DNA of 64,000 nucleotides, from the NCBI GenBank assembly GCA_016704465.1, contig JADJAD010000013.1, positions 62,001 to 126,000 on the forward strand, read 5' to 3'. The first letter of the stretch is position 1, and every line of letters starts with the position of its first letter. Source of the stretch: Gemmatimonadota bacterium (lineage in GTDB: Bacteria; Gemmatimonadota; Gemmatimonadetes; Gemmatimonadales; Gemmatimonadaceae). Of the stretch, positions 44,214 to 53,190 are shown in pieces. A program made the position numbers and the translations under genes. The notes under the pieces were generated by a model. The model did no database searches, was not told where the DNA came from, and worked only from the letters and a program-made list of their open reading frames with translations.

Positions 44214-45595
44214 CAGCGGATCCACTCACCAACGGTCTGCACCAACAGCCAGATGTTGAGCGCGCCGATGATCCCCGCGATCGCATAGGCGAGGAGCTTG
44301 AGCCAGGACGGATTGGCAAACTCTCCCATCTTGAGCTTGTCCGAGGTGAACATCACGAGGGGGAAGACCGCGAAGGACAGCTGGAGCGACAGGATGACCT
44401 GGCTGAGGATGAGCAGCTTCGCCGTCCCGCTTTCGCCGTACAAGATGGCGGTGATCGCGGCCGGCACAATGGCGATGCCGCGGGTGAGGAGCCGCCGAAG
44501 CCATGGGCGCATGCGGATGTTGAGGAATCCCTCCATCACGATCTGCCCGGCCAGCGTCCCGGTGATTGTCGAGTTCTGTCCCGACGCCAGCAGGGCCAGC
44601 GCGAAAACGGTACTGGCCGCACCGACCCCGAGCAGCGGGGACAGGAGCTTGTAGGCGTCCTGGATCTCGGCGACCTCGGTGTTGCCGGTCGTGTGGAAGG
44701 TCGCTGCCGCCACGATGAGGATCGCGGCATTGATGAACAGGGCGATCGAGAGTGCGATCGTCGAATCGACGAAGGCAAAGCGCACCGCCTCTCGCTTTCC
44801 CTCGAACGACTCCTCGTACTTGCGCGTCTGCACGATCGACGAATGCAGGTAGAGGTTGTGCGGCATCACCGTCGCGCCCAGGATGCCGATCGCGATGTAC
44901 AGCATCGCGGGATTCTTGACGATCTCTGTCGTGGGGATGAAGCCCCGCGCGACCGCGGCCATGTCGGGGCCCGAAACGATGATCTCGAAGAGGAAGCAGG
45001 CCCCGACGACGACGACCAGGGCGATGACCAGCGCCTCGAGGAAGCGGAACCCCTTGTTCTGCAGGTAGAGCACCAGCAGCACGTCGAGCGCCGTGATGGC
45101 GACCCCCCAGGACAGCGGGATGTTGAACAGGAGGTTGAGCGCGATGGCGGTCCCGATGACCTCGGCGAGGTCGCAGGCCGCGATGGCGATTTCGCACAGC
45201 ACCCACAGCGCCAGCGCGACAGGCTTGGAGTAGTGGTCGCGACAGGCCTGCGCGAGATCGCGCCCGGTCACGATCCCGAGCTTGCTCGCCAGCCCCTGCA
45301 GCACCACGGCCATGAGATTCGAGATCAGGATCACGCTGAGCAGCGCGTACCCGAACTGCGAACCACCCGCCAGGTCGGTGGCCCAGTTGCCCGGATCCAT
45401 GTAGCCGACCGCGACGAGGTACCCAGGTCCGGCAAATGCCAGCAGCTTGCGCCAGAAGCTGAGCCCGTGGACCGGAATGCTGCGATGCACCTCTTCGAGC
45501 GACGGTGACTCGCGCGCGCGACGCCATCCGGGATCGGATTGCAGCGCTGCGGACACTTCGGTCTCGGACGAGGGAGCGTCGGGTGGGGGGGTCAT
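44213..45595 (-). CDS. mntH: Nramp family divalent metal (Mn/Fe) transporter
   Basis: A 460-residue membrane protein with 11 predicted segments. The two unwound metal-binding motifs are present: DPGN in GYMDPGNWATDLAGGSQFG and MPH in GATVMPHNLYLHSS. These are the canonical Nramp residues for Mn2+/Fe2+ with proton coupling, rather than the NRMT Mg2+ or aluminium variants. The N-terminal 50 residues are a hydrophilic extension. A palindromic operator overlapping a -10 box lies 57 bp upstream, and a DtxR-family gene ends the operon, indicating metal-dependent repression. Confidence 0.94.
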   Translation of the reverse strand: MTPPPDAPSSETEVSAALQSDPGWRRARESPSLEEVHRSIPVHGLSFWRKLLAFAGPGYLVAVGYMDPGNWATDLAGGSQFGYALLSVILISNLMAVVLQGLASKLGIVTGRDLAQACRDHYSKPVALALWVLCEIAIAACDLAEVIGTAIALNLLFNIPLSWGVAITALDVLLVLYLQNKGFRFLEALVIALVVVVGACFLFEIIVSGPDMAAVARGFIPTTEIVKNPAMLYIAIGILGATVMPHNLYLHSSIVQTRKYEESFEGKREAVRFAFVDSTIALSIALFINAAILIVAAATFHTTGNTEVAEIQDAYKLLSPLLGVGAASTVFALALLASGQNSTITGTLAGQIVMEGFLNIRMRPWLRRLLTRGIAIVPAAITAILYGESGTAKLLILSQVILSLQLSFAVFPLVMFTSDKLKMGEFANPSWLKLLAYAIAGIIGALNIWLLVQTVGEWIR

Positions 45596-45651
45596 GCGCG
45601 GTGCATCGGGCGACGGGCGGGTGGGGGCGCGACTTCGCGCCGAGCAACTTC

Positions 45652-45673
45652 AGGTTTAGGACGCCCTAAACGT
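45652..45673. promoter_or_regulatory. DtxR/MntR-type operator palindrome upstream of mntH
   Basis: A 22-bp inverted repeat with half-sites GTTTAGG and CCTAAAC (45654-45660 and 45665-45671) around a 4-bp centre; nine of the eleven symmetric positions pair. The AGG/CCT half-site style resembles DtxR/IdeR/MntR boxes. It overlaps the proposed -10 element, so a bound repressor would block RNA polymerase. Confidence 0.75.
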
Positions 45674-45698
45674 AGCGCCGTCACCCGAGGGGCCGCAA
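45669..45698 (-). promoter_or_regulatory. Proposed promoter of the mntH-uspA-mntR operon
   Basis: On the minus strand TTGCGG (45693-45698) and TACGTT (45669-45674) are separated by 18 bp. The -10 box overlaps the first half of the operator palindrome, and about 73 nt separate it from the mntH start. Confidence 0.5.
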
Positions 45699-45751
45699 TT
45701 CCCCCGGTCGATCCTGCCGCCGACCGCTCGTCCCGATGCCGCCCGCGCCGT

Positions 45752-46720
45752 TCACTTCATGCCCGCCTGGGCCTTCACGTACTTCGCCACCGCCAGATGG
45801 GTGGCATACCACACTCCCGGCTTCGACTTCATGTGCGCGATGAGAAGTTCGAGCGCCTTGATGCGCGACCGGTGCCCCGACACGTGCGGGTGCAGGGTGA
45901 GGAGGAAGAGCGTGCCCTCCTCGTACGCCTTGTCGAACTCGTCGATCCAGACCTGCGCCACGTCGCGCGGAGAGGCGTAGTTCGACCCGCGCGGCGAGAA
46001 GAGCGGCGCGTCGTCCAGGATCCACTCGACCGGGAGCTCGACGACCCCGGTCGGCTTGCCGTCCTGATTGAGTTCGTAGGGGCGTTCGTCGGCCATGAGC
46101 GACGATTCGTACACGAAGCCCAGGTCGCGCACGATCGACATGGTGTTCGGCGAGAAATTCCACGACGGGGCGCGATATCCCACCGGGCGCGTCCCGGTCA
46201 GCGCCGTGAGCGTGTCGATCGCCTGTTGCACCAGCCGCCGCTCGACATCGCCCGGAAGGGCGGTGTTCATCTCGTGGATCCAGCCGTGCACGGCGAACTC
46301 ATGTCGTCCCGAACGCTGGATCAGCGCGACCTGGCTGCGATCGATCATCAGGCTCATCGCGGGAATGAAGAACGACGCCGGGATGGCATGTCGATCGAGG
46401 AGCTGCACGATGCGCGGGAGGCCGACGCGCGCGCCGTACTGCCCCTGCGAGAGTTCGCCGACCGTCGGTTGCCCGAATCGCAGGTTGACGGTCTCGTTGT
46501 CCACGTCGAACGAGAGCGCGACGGCGACGCGGGCCCCGTCGGGCCACGCCGCCGGCTGCAGCGAGCGTCCGGCCCGCACCGCGTGCACGACCTGCATGAC
46601 CGTGTCCGTGGACCACTGCCACCCCTGCTTCACCGGCTGCTGGGCAGCGGCAGGGCGCGCGATGGACACGGCGACGATCGCAGTGGCGGCGAGGAGCGAC
46701 GTGCGCGAGAGGCAGATCAT
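45752..46720 (-). CDS. Secreted polysaccharide deacetylase family protein
   Basis: A 322-residue exported protein. The signal peptide ends at PAAAQQ, about residue 26. The NodB-homology domain shows the metal triad region: SFDVDNETVN (catalytic Asp/metal Asp), HEFAVHGWIHE (metal His pair), then GYRAPSWNFSPNTMSIVRDLGF and LTLHPHVSGHRSR. The overall layout (one domain, about 290 residues) matches PuuE/allantoinase-like and peptidoglycan deacetylases. The substrate is not assigned. The gene is close to the serine hydrolase gene (111 bp), same strand. Confidence 0.92.
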   Translation of the reverse strand: MICLSRTSLLAATAIVAVSIARPAAAQQPVKQGWQWSTDTVMQVVHAVRAGRSLQPAAWPDGARVAVALSFDVDNETVNLRFGQPTVGELSQGQYGARVGLPRIVQLLDRHAIPASFFIPAMSLMIDRSQVALIQRSGRHEFAVHGWIHEMNTALPGDVERRLVQQAIDTLTALTGTRPVGYRAPSWNFSPNTMSIVRDLGFVYESSLMADERPYELNQDGKPTGVVELPVEWILDDAPLFSPRGSNYASPRDVAQVWIDEFDKAYEEGTLFLLTLHPHVSGHRSRIKALELLIAHMKSKPGVWYATHLAVAKYVKAQAGMK

Positions 46721-46831
46721 CGAGAGGGTCCCGGTTGAGGAGCGTTCCCGGCCGGCCGGATCGCCATGACGAGCGTCGCGGCAACGGGCAGGGCGGCAGG
46801 CAGGGCGGCGATCACGGCAGTTGTCTAACGA

Positions 46832-48343
46832 TCAATTGCGACTTGCGGCTCGGCGAAATGTCGCCTGGCCCACGCGGACCTCGGCAATCCGGCCCGCGAC
46901 GTCGAGGACGAACGAGACCGGCGTCGGTGGGTTTCGTCGATCGTCCCAGCGCGCCATGAAGCTGTCGTAATGCCAGTGCTGGAGCGGGCCGGTGAACCCG
47001 ACGCCCCACGCGGCATGCAGCGCGCCGTCGCGCACCGACACCCGTACCGTCCCGTTCAGCGAATCGGCAAACGTTCCCGCGTACCGATCCAGCGGCAGCG
47101 AGGGCTGCGTCCCCGTGACTCGGGCCGCGACCCTCGCCGACTGCGCCTGCCGGGACTGCGCGTCGAATCCGTCGAACAGCGTGAGAAGCTCGCCCGACCA
47201 ATCGCGGGCCGGACGCCCGGCCAGCAGGTCGAACGCGCGATACATGAGGGCGTGTCGCAGCTCGGCGTGATCACGATTGGCCAGCACATACACGCCCGCA
47301 CGGCGCCCGGGCAGCAGCCCGATGATCGCGCTCATGCCGTCGATGCTGCCGGTATGCATCGCCACCTCGTCGCCGGCGTAGCTGTGGAGAAACCATCCCA
47401 GGCCGTAGGTGACCCGGTGCACTCCGGCGCGCTGCGCGGCCGGGTAGAAGCCGGCGAGGGGGACGATCGATTGCGGCGCGAACCAGTCGACGAACCGGGG
47501 CTCGGACATCAGGCGTCGCCCGCTCACGCGCCCCGAGTCGAGCACGAAACGCATCCAGCGCGCCATGTCCGATACGCTGGACCAGACCGATCCGGCGGCG
47601 GCCACGCCATCCACTGACCGGTTCTCGATCACGCGCAGTGTGTCGTCGATGACCTGGTGCGGCGCCGCGACATTCGGTTGACCGACGGTGGAGGCGAGCG
47701 TGGGCAGCGTCTCGCGCATGCCAAGCGGCTCCCAGATGCGTGTGCGCAGGACATCGCTCCACGCGCGACCGGTCGCGGCGCGCAGCACCTCACCGGCCAT
47801 GGCATACTGCACGTTCTGGTACGCATAACTGTTGCGGAACGACGTCGCCGGCTGCAACCAGCGCATGCGCCGGATGATCTCGTCGGTGCTGGCGTCGGTG
47901 CCGTACCAGAGCTGGTCCGATCCGGGGAGCCCCGTGTGGTGCGTGAGCAGGTCACGCACCGTCATCTCCCGGGTCATCACCGGATCGTACAGTTGCAACG
48001 CCGGCAGGTAGCGCTGCACCGGCGCATCGAGCGCCACGGTCCCGGAGTCGGCGGCCATCAGCAGCGCCAGGGCGGTCATGGCCTTGGTCGTGGACCCGAT
48101 CGAGAAGCGGGTGTGGGCGTCGACCGGTTCGGGACGTCCCAGCGAGCGCACGCCGTAACCCTTGGCGAAGAGGACGGAGTCGCCAGACACAACCGCGATG
48201 GCGAGCCCGGGCACGTCCCAGGCCTTCACGGCCCGTGTCACATAGGCATCGAAGGCGGCGAGATCGGGACGCTGGGCGGTCGCCAGGGCAGGGGCGACCG
48301 CGATCGATATGGACAGGGCGACGGCGAAGGATCGACAGCGCAT
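46832..48343 (-). CDS. Exported serine hydrolase, beta-lactamase class C / PBP4* family
   Basis: A 503-residue exported protein with a signal peptide up to about residue 23 (ALATAQ). The catalytic SxxK is in FSIGSTTKAMT, YxN is YAYQNVQY, and the third motif is HTGSIDG. After about residue 380 there is a lipocalin-like C-terminal domain (DRYAGTFADSLNGTVRVSV), as in many PBP4*/EstB-like proteins. Such enzymes are D-amino acid peptidases or esterases more often than true beta-lactamases; resistance should not be inferred. Confidence 0.93.
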   Translation of the reverse strand: MRCRSFAVALSISIAVAPALATAQRPDLAAFDAYVTRAVKAWDVPGLAIAVVSGDSVLFAKGYGVRSLGRPEPVDAHTRFSIGSTTKAMTALALLMAADSGTVALDAPVQRYLPALQLYDPVMTREMTVRDLLTHHTGLPGSDQLWYGTDASTDEIIRRMRWLQPATSFRNSYAYQNVQYAMAGEVLRAATGRAWSDVLRTRIWEPLGMRETLPTLASTVGQPNVAAPHQVIDDTLRVIENRSVDGVAAAGSVWSSVSDMARWMRFVLDSGRVSGRRLMSEPRFVDWFAPQSIVPLAGFYPAAQRAGVHRVTYGLGWFLHSYAGDEVAMHTGSIDGMSAIIGLLPGRRAGVYVLANRDHAELRHALMYRAFDLLAGRPARDWSGELLTLFDGFDAQSRQAQSARVAARVTGTQPSLPLDRYAGTFADSLNGTVRVSVRDGALHAAWGVGFTGPLQHWHYDSFMARWDDRRNPPTPVSFVLDVAGRIAEVRVGQATFRRAASRN

Positions 48344-48382
48344 GATGACTCGGGTGTGGTGGGCCGCCCAATCTACGGCGCG

Positions 48383-48985
48383 TCAACCGAGGCGCGCGAG
48401 CAGTTGGCGCAGAATCCGTTCGGTGAGCCCCCAGACGACGTGTTCGCCGAGCACGAAGCTGGGGACGCGCCACGTCGCCCCGCGCGAGTGCACCTGCGAC
48501 TCGCGCGTGCGCGCCGGGTCCTGCAGCACCTCGAGCGACACCCAGAAGGCGTCGGCCACCTCGTCGCTCAGCACCAGTGGGGCGGCAACATCCAGCGTCA
48601 CCACGACGGGGGTGATGATGATTGCCGGGAGCGTCGCCGTGCGCGGCCGCAACTCGTCCAGCGTCCCGAGGACGAGTCCGACGTGCGCCAGGTCGATCCC
48701 CGTCTCCTCCCACGTCTCCCGCAGCGCGGTCTGCAGGAGCGACGCATCGTTAGGCGACCAGCGCCCGCCGGGAAGGGCGACCTGGCCGCTCCACGGGTCG
48801 CCCTCGCGTTCGGCCCGGCGAATCAGCAGGAGTTCGACCGACTCGGCGGGGCCGGGTCGCAGCGTCACGGTGACCGCGGCGCGCGCGGGACTCCCGTCGT
48901 GATCGGCCGGCGCTCCCGGCACGCGCGCCAGCGTGGCGGCGAGGCGGCGAAGGAGGGGGTGAGAGAGACGCGAGTCGGCAGGCAT
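48383..48985 (-). CDS. NUDIX hydrolase, CoA pyrophosphatase (NudL) type
   Basis: A 200-residue protein. AAVTVTLRPG and LLLIRRAEREGDPWSGQVALPGGR lead into a Nudix box of the CoA/NudL type: GGRWSPNDASLLQTALRETW followed by EETGID. UPF0035-type context (RAEREGDPWSGQVALPGG) is also present. The family cleaves CoA or acyl-CoA to phosphopantetheine and ADP. It starts 18 bp after the rhodanese stop, so the two are probably co-transcribed. A GCCTAACG word encodes Pro-Asn inside the Nudix box. Confidence 0.92.
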   Translation of the reverse strand: MPADSRLSHPLLRRLAATLARVPGAPADHDGSPARAAVTVTLRPGPAESVELLLIRRAEREGDPWSGQVALPGGRWSPNDASLLQTALRETWEETGIDLAHVGLVLGTLDELRPRTATLPAIIITPVVVTLDVAAPLVLSDEVADAFWVSLEVLQDPARTRESQVHSRGATWRVPSFVLGEHVVWGLTERILRQLLARLG

Positions 48986-49003
48986 GGGACGATGGCGCAG
49001 CGA

Positions 49004-49366
49004 TCAGCCGTCGATGTCGCCCCCGGCATCGACCCACGCGCGAAAGCCGCCGGCAAGCGAGGCGACATCGGCGTAGCCCATGTGCTGCAGTGTCTCGGCG
49101 GCCAGCGCCGACCGATTCCCGCTGGCGCAGTAGATGATGACCTTGCGATCGCGCGGGATCGCGGCCTCGACACTCGACTCCAGGATGCCGCGCGGGATGA
49201 ACAGCGCGCCCATGGCGTGGCCCAGGTTCCATTCGTTAGGCTCGCGACAGTCGAGGAGGACGGTGCCCGGGTGCTCGTCGCGCAGGCGCATGGTATCCGC
49301 GGCCGTCACCTGGGTCACGCGCGCCCTGGACTCGTTGAACAGCTCCGTCGCCGTCTTGAACGTCAT
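49004..49366 (-). CDS. Rhodanese-like sulfurtransferase domain protein
   Basis: A 120-residue single rhodanese domain. VLLDCREPNEWNLGHAMGAL carries the CH2A-type motif and VIIYCASGNRSALAAETLQ the active-site loop with catalytic Cys near residue 79. These proteins carry sulfur as persulfide from thiosulfate or a protein donor. ATG 49366 is the start of the domain; the very long frame upstream is antisense to two real genes. It precedes the NUDIX gene in the same operon. Confidence 0.93.
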   Translation of the reverse strand: MTFKTATELFNESRARVTQVTAADTMRLRDEHPGTVLLDCREPNEWNLGHAMGALFIPRGILESSVEAAIPRDRKVIIYCASGNRSALAAETLQHMGYADVASLAGGFRAWVDAGGDIDG

Positions 49367-49442
49367 GCCACACTCGCTTGCAGGGAGAAGGAAATGGGGG
49401 GCGAGCGCGGAGCCGTGCCTCGCGCCCGTCCGGTTGTTCCGG

Positions 49443-49448
49443 TAGTTT
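49443..49448 (+). promoter_or_regulatory. Possible leaderless -10 box (TAGTTT) before the symporter gene
   Basis: TAGTTT ends 6 nt before the GTG start at 49455, and no Shine-Dalgarno is present. Preceding TTGTTCC does not give standard -35 spacing. Confidence 0.4.
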
Positions 49449-49454
49449 GGGCAC

Positions 49455-50714
49455 GTGACCCTGACAACGAAAGTCCTGATCGCCCTGGCGCTGGGAATGG
49501 CGCTCGGCATCGGCATCGCGGCAACACGAAATCCTTCGCTGGCGGGGCTCGTCGCGGTCATTGAGCCGCTGGGCACCCTGTGGATCAACGCGATCCGCAT
49601 GACCGTGGTCCCCCTGGTGGTCGGCAGCATCATCGTCGGCGTGACGTCGGCGCCCGATGCCCGGACGATCGGACGGATCGGGAGCCGCGCGCTCGTCCTG
49701 TTCCTGGTGCTGCTCGTCGCCGGCGCGCTGTTCGCCGCGGCCGTCGCCCCGCCCCTCATGGCGCTGATTCCGCTCGACCCCGACGCGGTCGCCTCGTTGC
49801 GAGCCAGCGGCGCGAGCGCGACGTCGGCCGCGGCCGCGAGTGTCGACCGGATCCCGACGTTCGCCGAGTGGTTGACCGACCTGGTCCCGGTCAACCCGGT
49901 CAAGGCGGCGGCCGATGGCGCGATGCTCCCCCTGATTGTCTTCTCGGTCGTGTTCGGCCTTGCGCTCTCGCAGCTGACGGGGGAGACGCGCGACCTGATG
50001 GTGCGCTTCTTTCGCGGCGTGGCCGATGCCGCGCTGGTCCTGGTGGGATGGGTCCTGGCCGCTGCCCCGATCGGCGTCTTCGCCCTCGCCGTTCCCCTCG
50101 CGGCCAAGCTCGGGATCAGCGCCGCGGGGGCGCTGGTCGGATACGTCGTGGTCACCGTGCTGGTGGTCGTCGCCTTCGCCGTGATCCTGCTGTATCCGCT
50201 GGCGGTGATCTTCGGACGCATCGGCGTGGCCCGCTTCTCCCGCGCGGCGTTCCCGGCGCAAGCTGTCGCGTTCAGCGCGCGTTCGTCGCTGGCGGCACTG
50301 CCAGCGATGATGGAGACCGCACGCTCACGACTGGCACTCCCCGAGCAGATCACCAACTTCTTCCTCCCGCTCGCCGCGTCGACCTTTCGCGTGGGCGGCG
50401 CCCTCGGGTTGACCACGGGCGTGGCCTTCATCGCGCACCTGTACGGCGTCGTGCTCGGCCCGGCGCAGCTGGCGACCATCGTGCTGACCGTTGTCCTGAC
50501 GACGTTTTCTGTCCCGGGCATTCCGGGGGGATCGATCATCGTCATGGTACCGGTGCTGATGGCGGCGGGCGTTCCCGTGGAGGGGATGGGGATCCTGCTC
50601 GGGGTCGATACGATTCCCGACATGTTCCGGACCACCGCCAACGTGACGGGCGACATGGTGGCGGCCACCGTTCTTTCGCGTGGTGAAACTGCGGGGGATC
50701 CGCCGGCGGCATGA
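49455..50714 (+). CDS. Dicarboxylate/amino acid:cation symporter (DAACS, SLC1 family)
   Basis: A 419-residue membrane protein of the GltP/DctA type. The hairpin-1 serine motif is ARSSLAALPAMM, PxxxNxxxD-like TTANVTGDM is in TM8, and GIPGGSIIVMVPVL is hairpin 2. These proteins import glutamate, aspartate or C4-dicarboxylates with H+ or Na+. GTG 49455 is used because it starts the first membrane segment and lies just after a TANNNT box. The stop overlaps the next start (ATGA). Confidence 0.93.
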   Translation: MTLTTKVLIALALGMALGIGIAATRNPSLAGLVAVIEPLGTLWINAIRMTVVPLVVGSIIVGVTSAPDARTIGRIGSRALVLFLVLLVAGALFAAAVAPPLMALIPLDPDAVASLRASGASATSAAAASVDRIPTFAEWLTDLVPVNPVKAAADGAMLPLIVFSVVFGLALSQLTGETRDLMVRFFRGVADAALVLVGWVLAAAPIGVFALAVPLAAKLGISAAGALVGYVVVTVLVVVAFAVILLYPLAVIFGRIGVARFSRAAFPAQAVAFSARSSLAALPAMMETARSRLALPEQITNFFLPLAASTFRVGGALGLTTGVAFIAHLYGVVLGPAQLATIVLTVVLTTFSVPGIPGGSIIVMVPVLMAAGVPVEGMGILLGVDTIPDMFRTTANVTGDMVAATVLSRGETAGDPPAA

Positions 50715-51880
50715 TCGACGGCAGCCTCCTGCACGGGCTGGCCTGGAGTGCACCGTGGTGGCTGGCCCTCGTCCTCACGGCATGGCGCTGGCGCGGGTCT
50801 CCCTCGCTGGATGACCTGTCGAGCGAGGCGCCGTTCCCCGCACCGCTGGTGAGCGTGATCGTCCCGGCGCGCAACGAAGCGTCGCACATCGCCGCCTGCG
50901 TGCGCGCCATTCTCGCGAGTGCGTATCCGGCGCTCGAGTTGATCGTCGTCGATGACCATTCCACCGACGGAACGGCGCGATGTGCAAGCGACGGTGCAGC
51001 CGGCGACCCGCGCCTGACCATCGTTGCGCCGCCGGATCTGCCGCCGGGATGGCTGGGCAAGCAGTGGGCGTGCCACCGGGGGGCGCTCGTCGCGCACGGC
51101 GACTTTCTTCTGTTCACCGACGCCGACGTGCGCCATGCGCCCGACCTGCATGGGCGGCTCGTGCACGCCAGCCGTTCGACCGAGGCCGCGCTGGTGTCGG
51201 TGGCGGGCTTCCAGGAGACGGGGACGTTCTGGGAGCGGGTGGTGCAGCCGTTCGTCTTCGCCATCCTCGCGCAGTGGTATGGCGGCCCGGCCACCGTCAA
51301 CCAGGCGCGCGACCCGCGCCGGAAGATCGCCAACGGGCAGTGCCTCTTCTTCCGCCGCGCGTCCTACGACGCGTTCGGAGGACATGCGTCGGTGCGCGGC
51401 AAGGCGGCCGAGGACCTCGCCTTTGCGCAGCAGATGACCGCCGCCGGGCACACGGTCTACCTCACGTTAGGCAGGCGGCAGCTCACGACCCGGATGTACA
51501 CCTCGCTCGGCGAGATCGTGTCGGGGTGGGGAAAGAACGTCTACTCCGCGGGGCGGGACACGCTGCCCGGGGGGGCACTCGGACAGGCACTCGCGCGCAC
51601 GCTCGTCCCCGCCCCGGCCGTGCTCTCGCTCCTCCCCGTGGCGGCGCTCGTGGGCGGTGCGTGCGGCGTCCTTGCCTCGCCGTGGCTCGCCTTCGGCGCA
51701 TCGGCGTCGGCGGCCCTCGTGCTCTGGTTCGGGGCGATCGCGCGCGAGTTCCGCCTCGCCCCCTGGTACGCGCTCACCTTTCCGCTCGGCGCCCTGGTCT
51801 ACTTCTACATCGCGATAGCGGCGGTCACCCGCGGCACGCGCGTGCGCTGGAAGGGACGCGAGTACGACGTAGGCGCCTGA
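50711..51880 (+). CDS. Family 2 glycosyltransferase, CrtQ/HpnB-like
   Basis: A 389-residue protein. An N-terminal membrane segment (PWWLALVLTAWRW) is followed by a GT-A domain: SVIVPARNEASHIAACVRAI, LIVVDDHSTDGTA, FLLFTDADVRH (DxD-type), AEDLAFAQQM (catalytic ED), and LTTRMYTSLGEIVSGWGKN. Three C-terminal membrane segments complete it. The order matches the CrtQ/HpnB group, whose acceptors include carotenoids, hopanoids and lipids; the acceptor here is unknown. The start overlaps the symporter stop as ATGA. A TTA-GGC Leu-Gly pair lies in a CGTTAGGC word. Confidence 0.9.
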   Translation: MIDGSLLHGLAWSAPWWLALVLTAWRWRGSPSLDDLSSEAPFPAPLVSVIVPARNEASHIAACVRAILASAYPALELIVVDDHSTDGTARCASDGAAGDPRLTIVAPPDLPPGWLGKQWACHRGALVAHGDFLLFTDADVRHAPDLHGRLVHASRSTEAALVSVAGFQETGTFWERVVQPFVFAILAQWYGGPATVNQARDPRRKIANGQCLFFRRASYDAFGGHASVRGKAAEDLAFAQQMTAAGHTVYLTLGRRQLTTRMYTSLGEIVSGWGKNVYSAGRDTLPGGALGQALARTLVPAPAVLSLLPVAALVGGACGVLASPWLAFGASASAALVLWFGAIAREFRLAPWYALTFPLGALVYFYIAIAAVTRGTRVRWKGREYDVGA

Positions 51881-51932
51881 CGCGCTGACGAGACGGCGCG
51901 CGAGGGTGCGCGCTGGCCCGGGCGGTGCCTGC

Positions 51933-53173
51933 CTATGCCCCCGGCTTTTTCAGGCATCCATCGACGAAGGTGCGCTGCGCCTGCCGAGGGTCGCGCGCGA
52001 CCTCGAAGAACTCCTCGAGGAAGCCGCGCGCGTCATGCGCGTCGTTCCCTTCGAGGCGCGGCGCCTCGTCCACCAGCGCCAGGATATCGGCCTGGCGCTC
52101 GACGAAGCGCGCCACGCTCGGCGCAATCTCCTCCAGGTGCGGCAAGGGCCCCGGAAGAGGCGGTCGCGCACGCCGCGGATCTGCAGCTGCGGGGCCGGCG
52201 TGGCGTATGGCGCGTTGACCAACCCGGAAAAGTCAAAGTCGTAGGGAATCGGGTACACCACGCTCGAGTCGGTGACCGCAATCCGGATGTTGTGCAGGGC
52301 GTAGATCGACCAGTCGGTGTTGCCGATCAGGTACTCGAAGATCGCCATCTGGTCGAGCGTCGAGGGCTGCATGTCGGCGAACAGCGCGCGCTTGAACTCC
52401 CGCAGCTTCGCGCCCTGCCGCGCCGCCATGTCGTCCTCGTCCTCGATCCACATCGCCAACCGCGTGCCGAGGGTGCGATTCTTCACCGAGTCGATGTACG
52501 TGGCGGTGGACAGGCGCGTGCGGAACGCGCGTGGCGAGACCGTGTTCATGATGCGGTACGCGAGGTATTCACGCCGCAGCAGGCGTTCGTAGCGCGCGTC
52601 GTCCTGGCAGTGCGCACCGAGCTTGAGGGACTTCTGTCCCGCGAAGGGCGTGCCCTTGGTGACCGCGCCCTTGTCGGGAAAGCGCACGAGGACGTTCACG
52701 AACGAGCAGGTGCTGCGCTTGAGCCGGAAGTGCCCGCGTGTGCGAAGCTGGACCGGGATGCGCCGGTCCGCGCCGGCGGAGTCCTTCACGATCAGCGTCC
52801 CGCCGTAGCGCTCCGTGTGGGTGGAATCGCGATTCCTGCCGATCGCGCCGAAGTCGGCGATGAGGGTGAACGGGAGCGGCTCGCGCGTTGCGAACAGCGG
52901 GCGCTGCTCGGCGTCGAGGCTGTCCTTGATGAGCTTGGAGCGATCGCCGGGCGCCTGCTGCTTGGCTTGCTTGGCCTGCTTGCTCTCCGACGATGCGCTG
53001 TCGGCCGCGCCTCCCTTCTTTGCGGCCTTTGTCTTCTTGTCCGCACCACTCGTGCGCACGGAGTCTGCCTGCGCCAGCAGCGCCCCCGCGAGGGGGCGCG
53101 GGCCGAGCGGCGCGAGCATCGACATCGCCAGCAACAAGGCCAGGGGTTTGGTGATGAACCGATGACTGCGCAT
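51933..53173 (-). pseudogene. CotH-like secreted protein gene with a one-base frameshift
   Basis: The product has a signal peptide (MRSHRFITKPLALLLAMSML, cleaved near LLAQA) and a Lys/Ala-rich linker. The domain resembles the CotH kinase-like fold: RRIPVQLRTRGHFR, LGAHCQDDARYERLLRREYL, EYLIGNTDWSIYALHNIRI and VYPIPYDFDFSGLV as a metal-binding DFD. Near the end the frame breaks: the expected continuation is PHLEEIAPSVARFVERQADI to KKPGA in another frame, closing at 51933. One G is missing at 52149-52152; 1241 nt is one short of a multiple of three. GGAGGAG precedes the ATG. It follows DUF4956, a common CotH partner. Confidence 0.78.
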
Positions 53174-53190
53174 GGGACTCCTCCGACGGA

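Noticed and set aside
44177..45508. A 443-residue plus-strand frame over the Nramp gene
   Set aside because: Asp/Arg/His-rich antisense shadow; the minus strand has full Nramp motifs.
46832..48343. True class C beta-lactamase (resistance gene)
   Set aside because: SxxK and YxN motifs are shared by many esterases and peptidases, and the C-terminal lipocalin-like domain fits the PBP4*/EstB group better.
49367..51451. Upstream extension of the rhodanese frame
   Set aside because: Antisense to the symporter and glycosyltransferase genes; the rhodanese domain starts at 49366.
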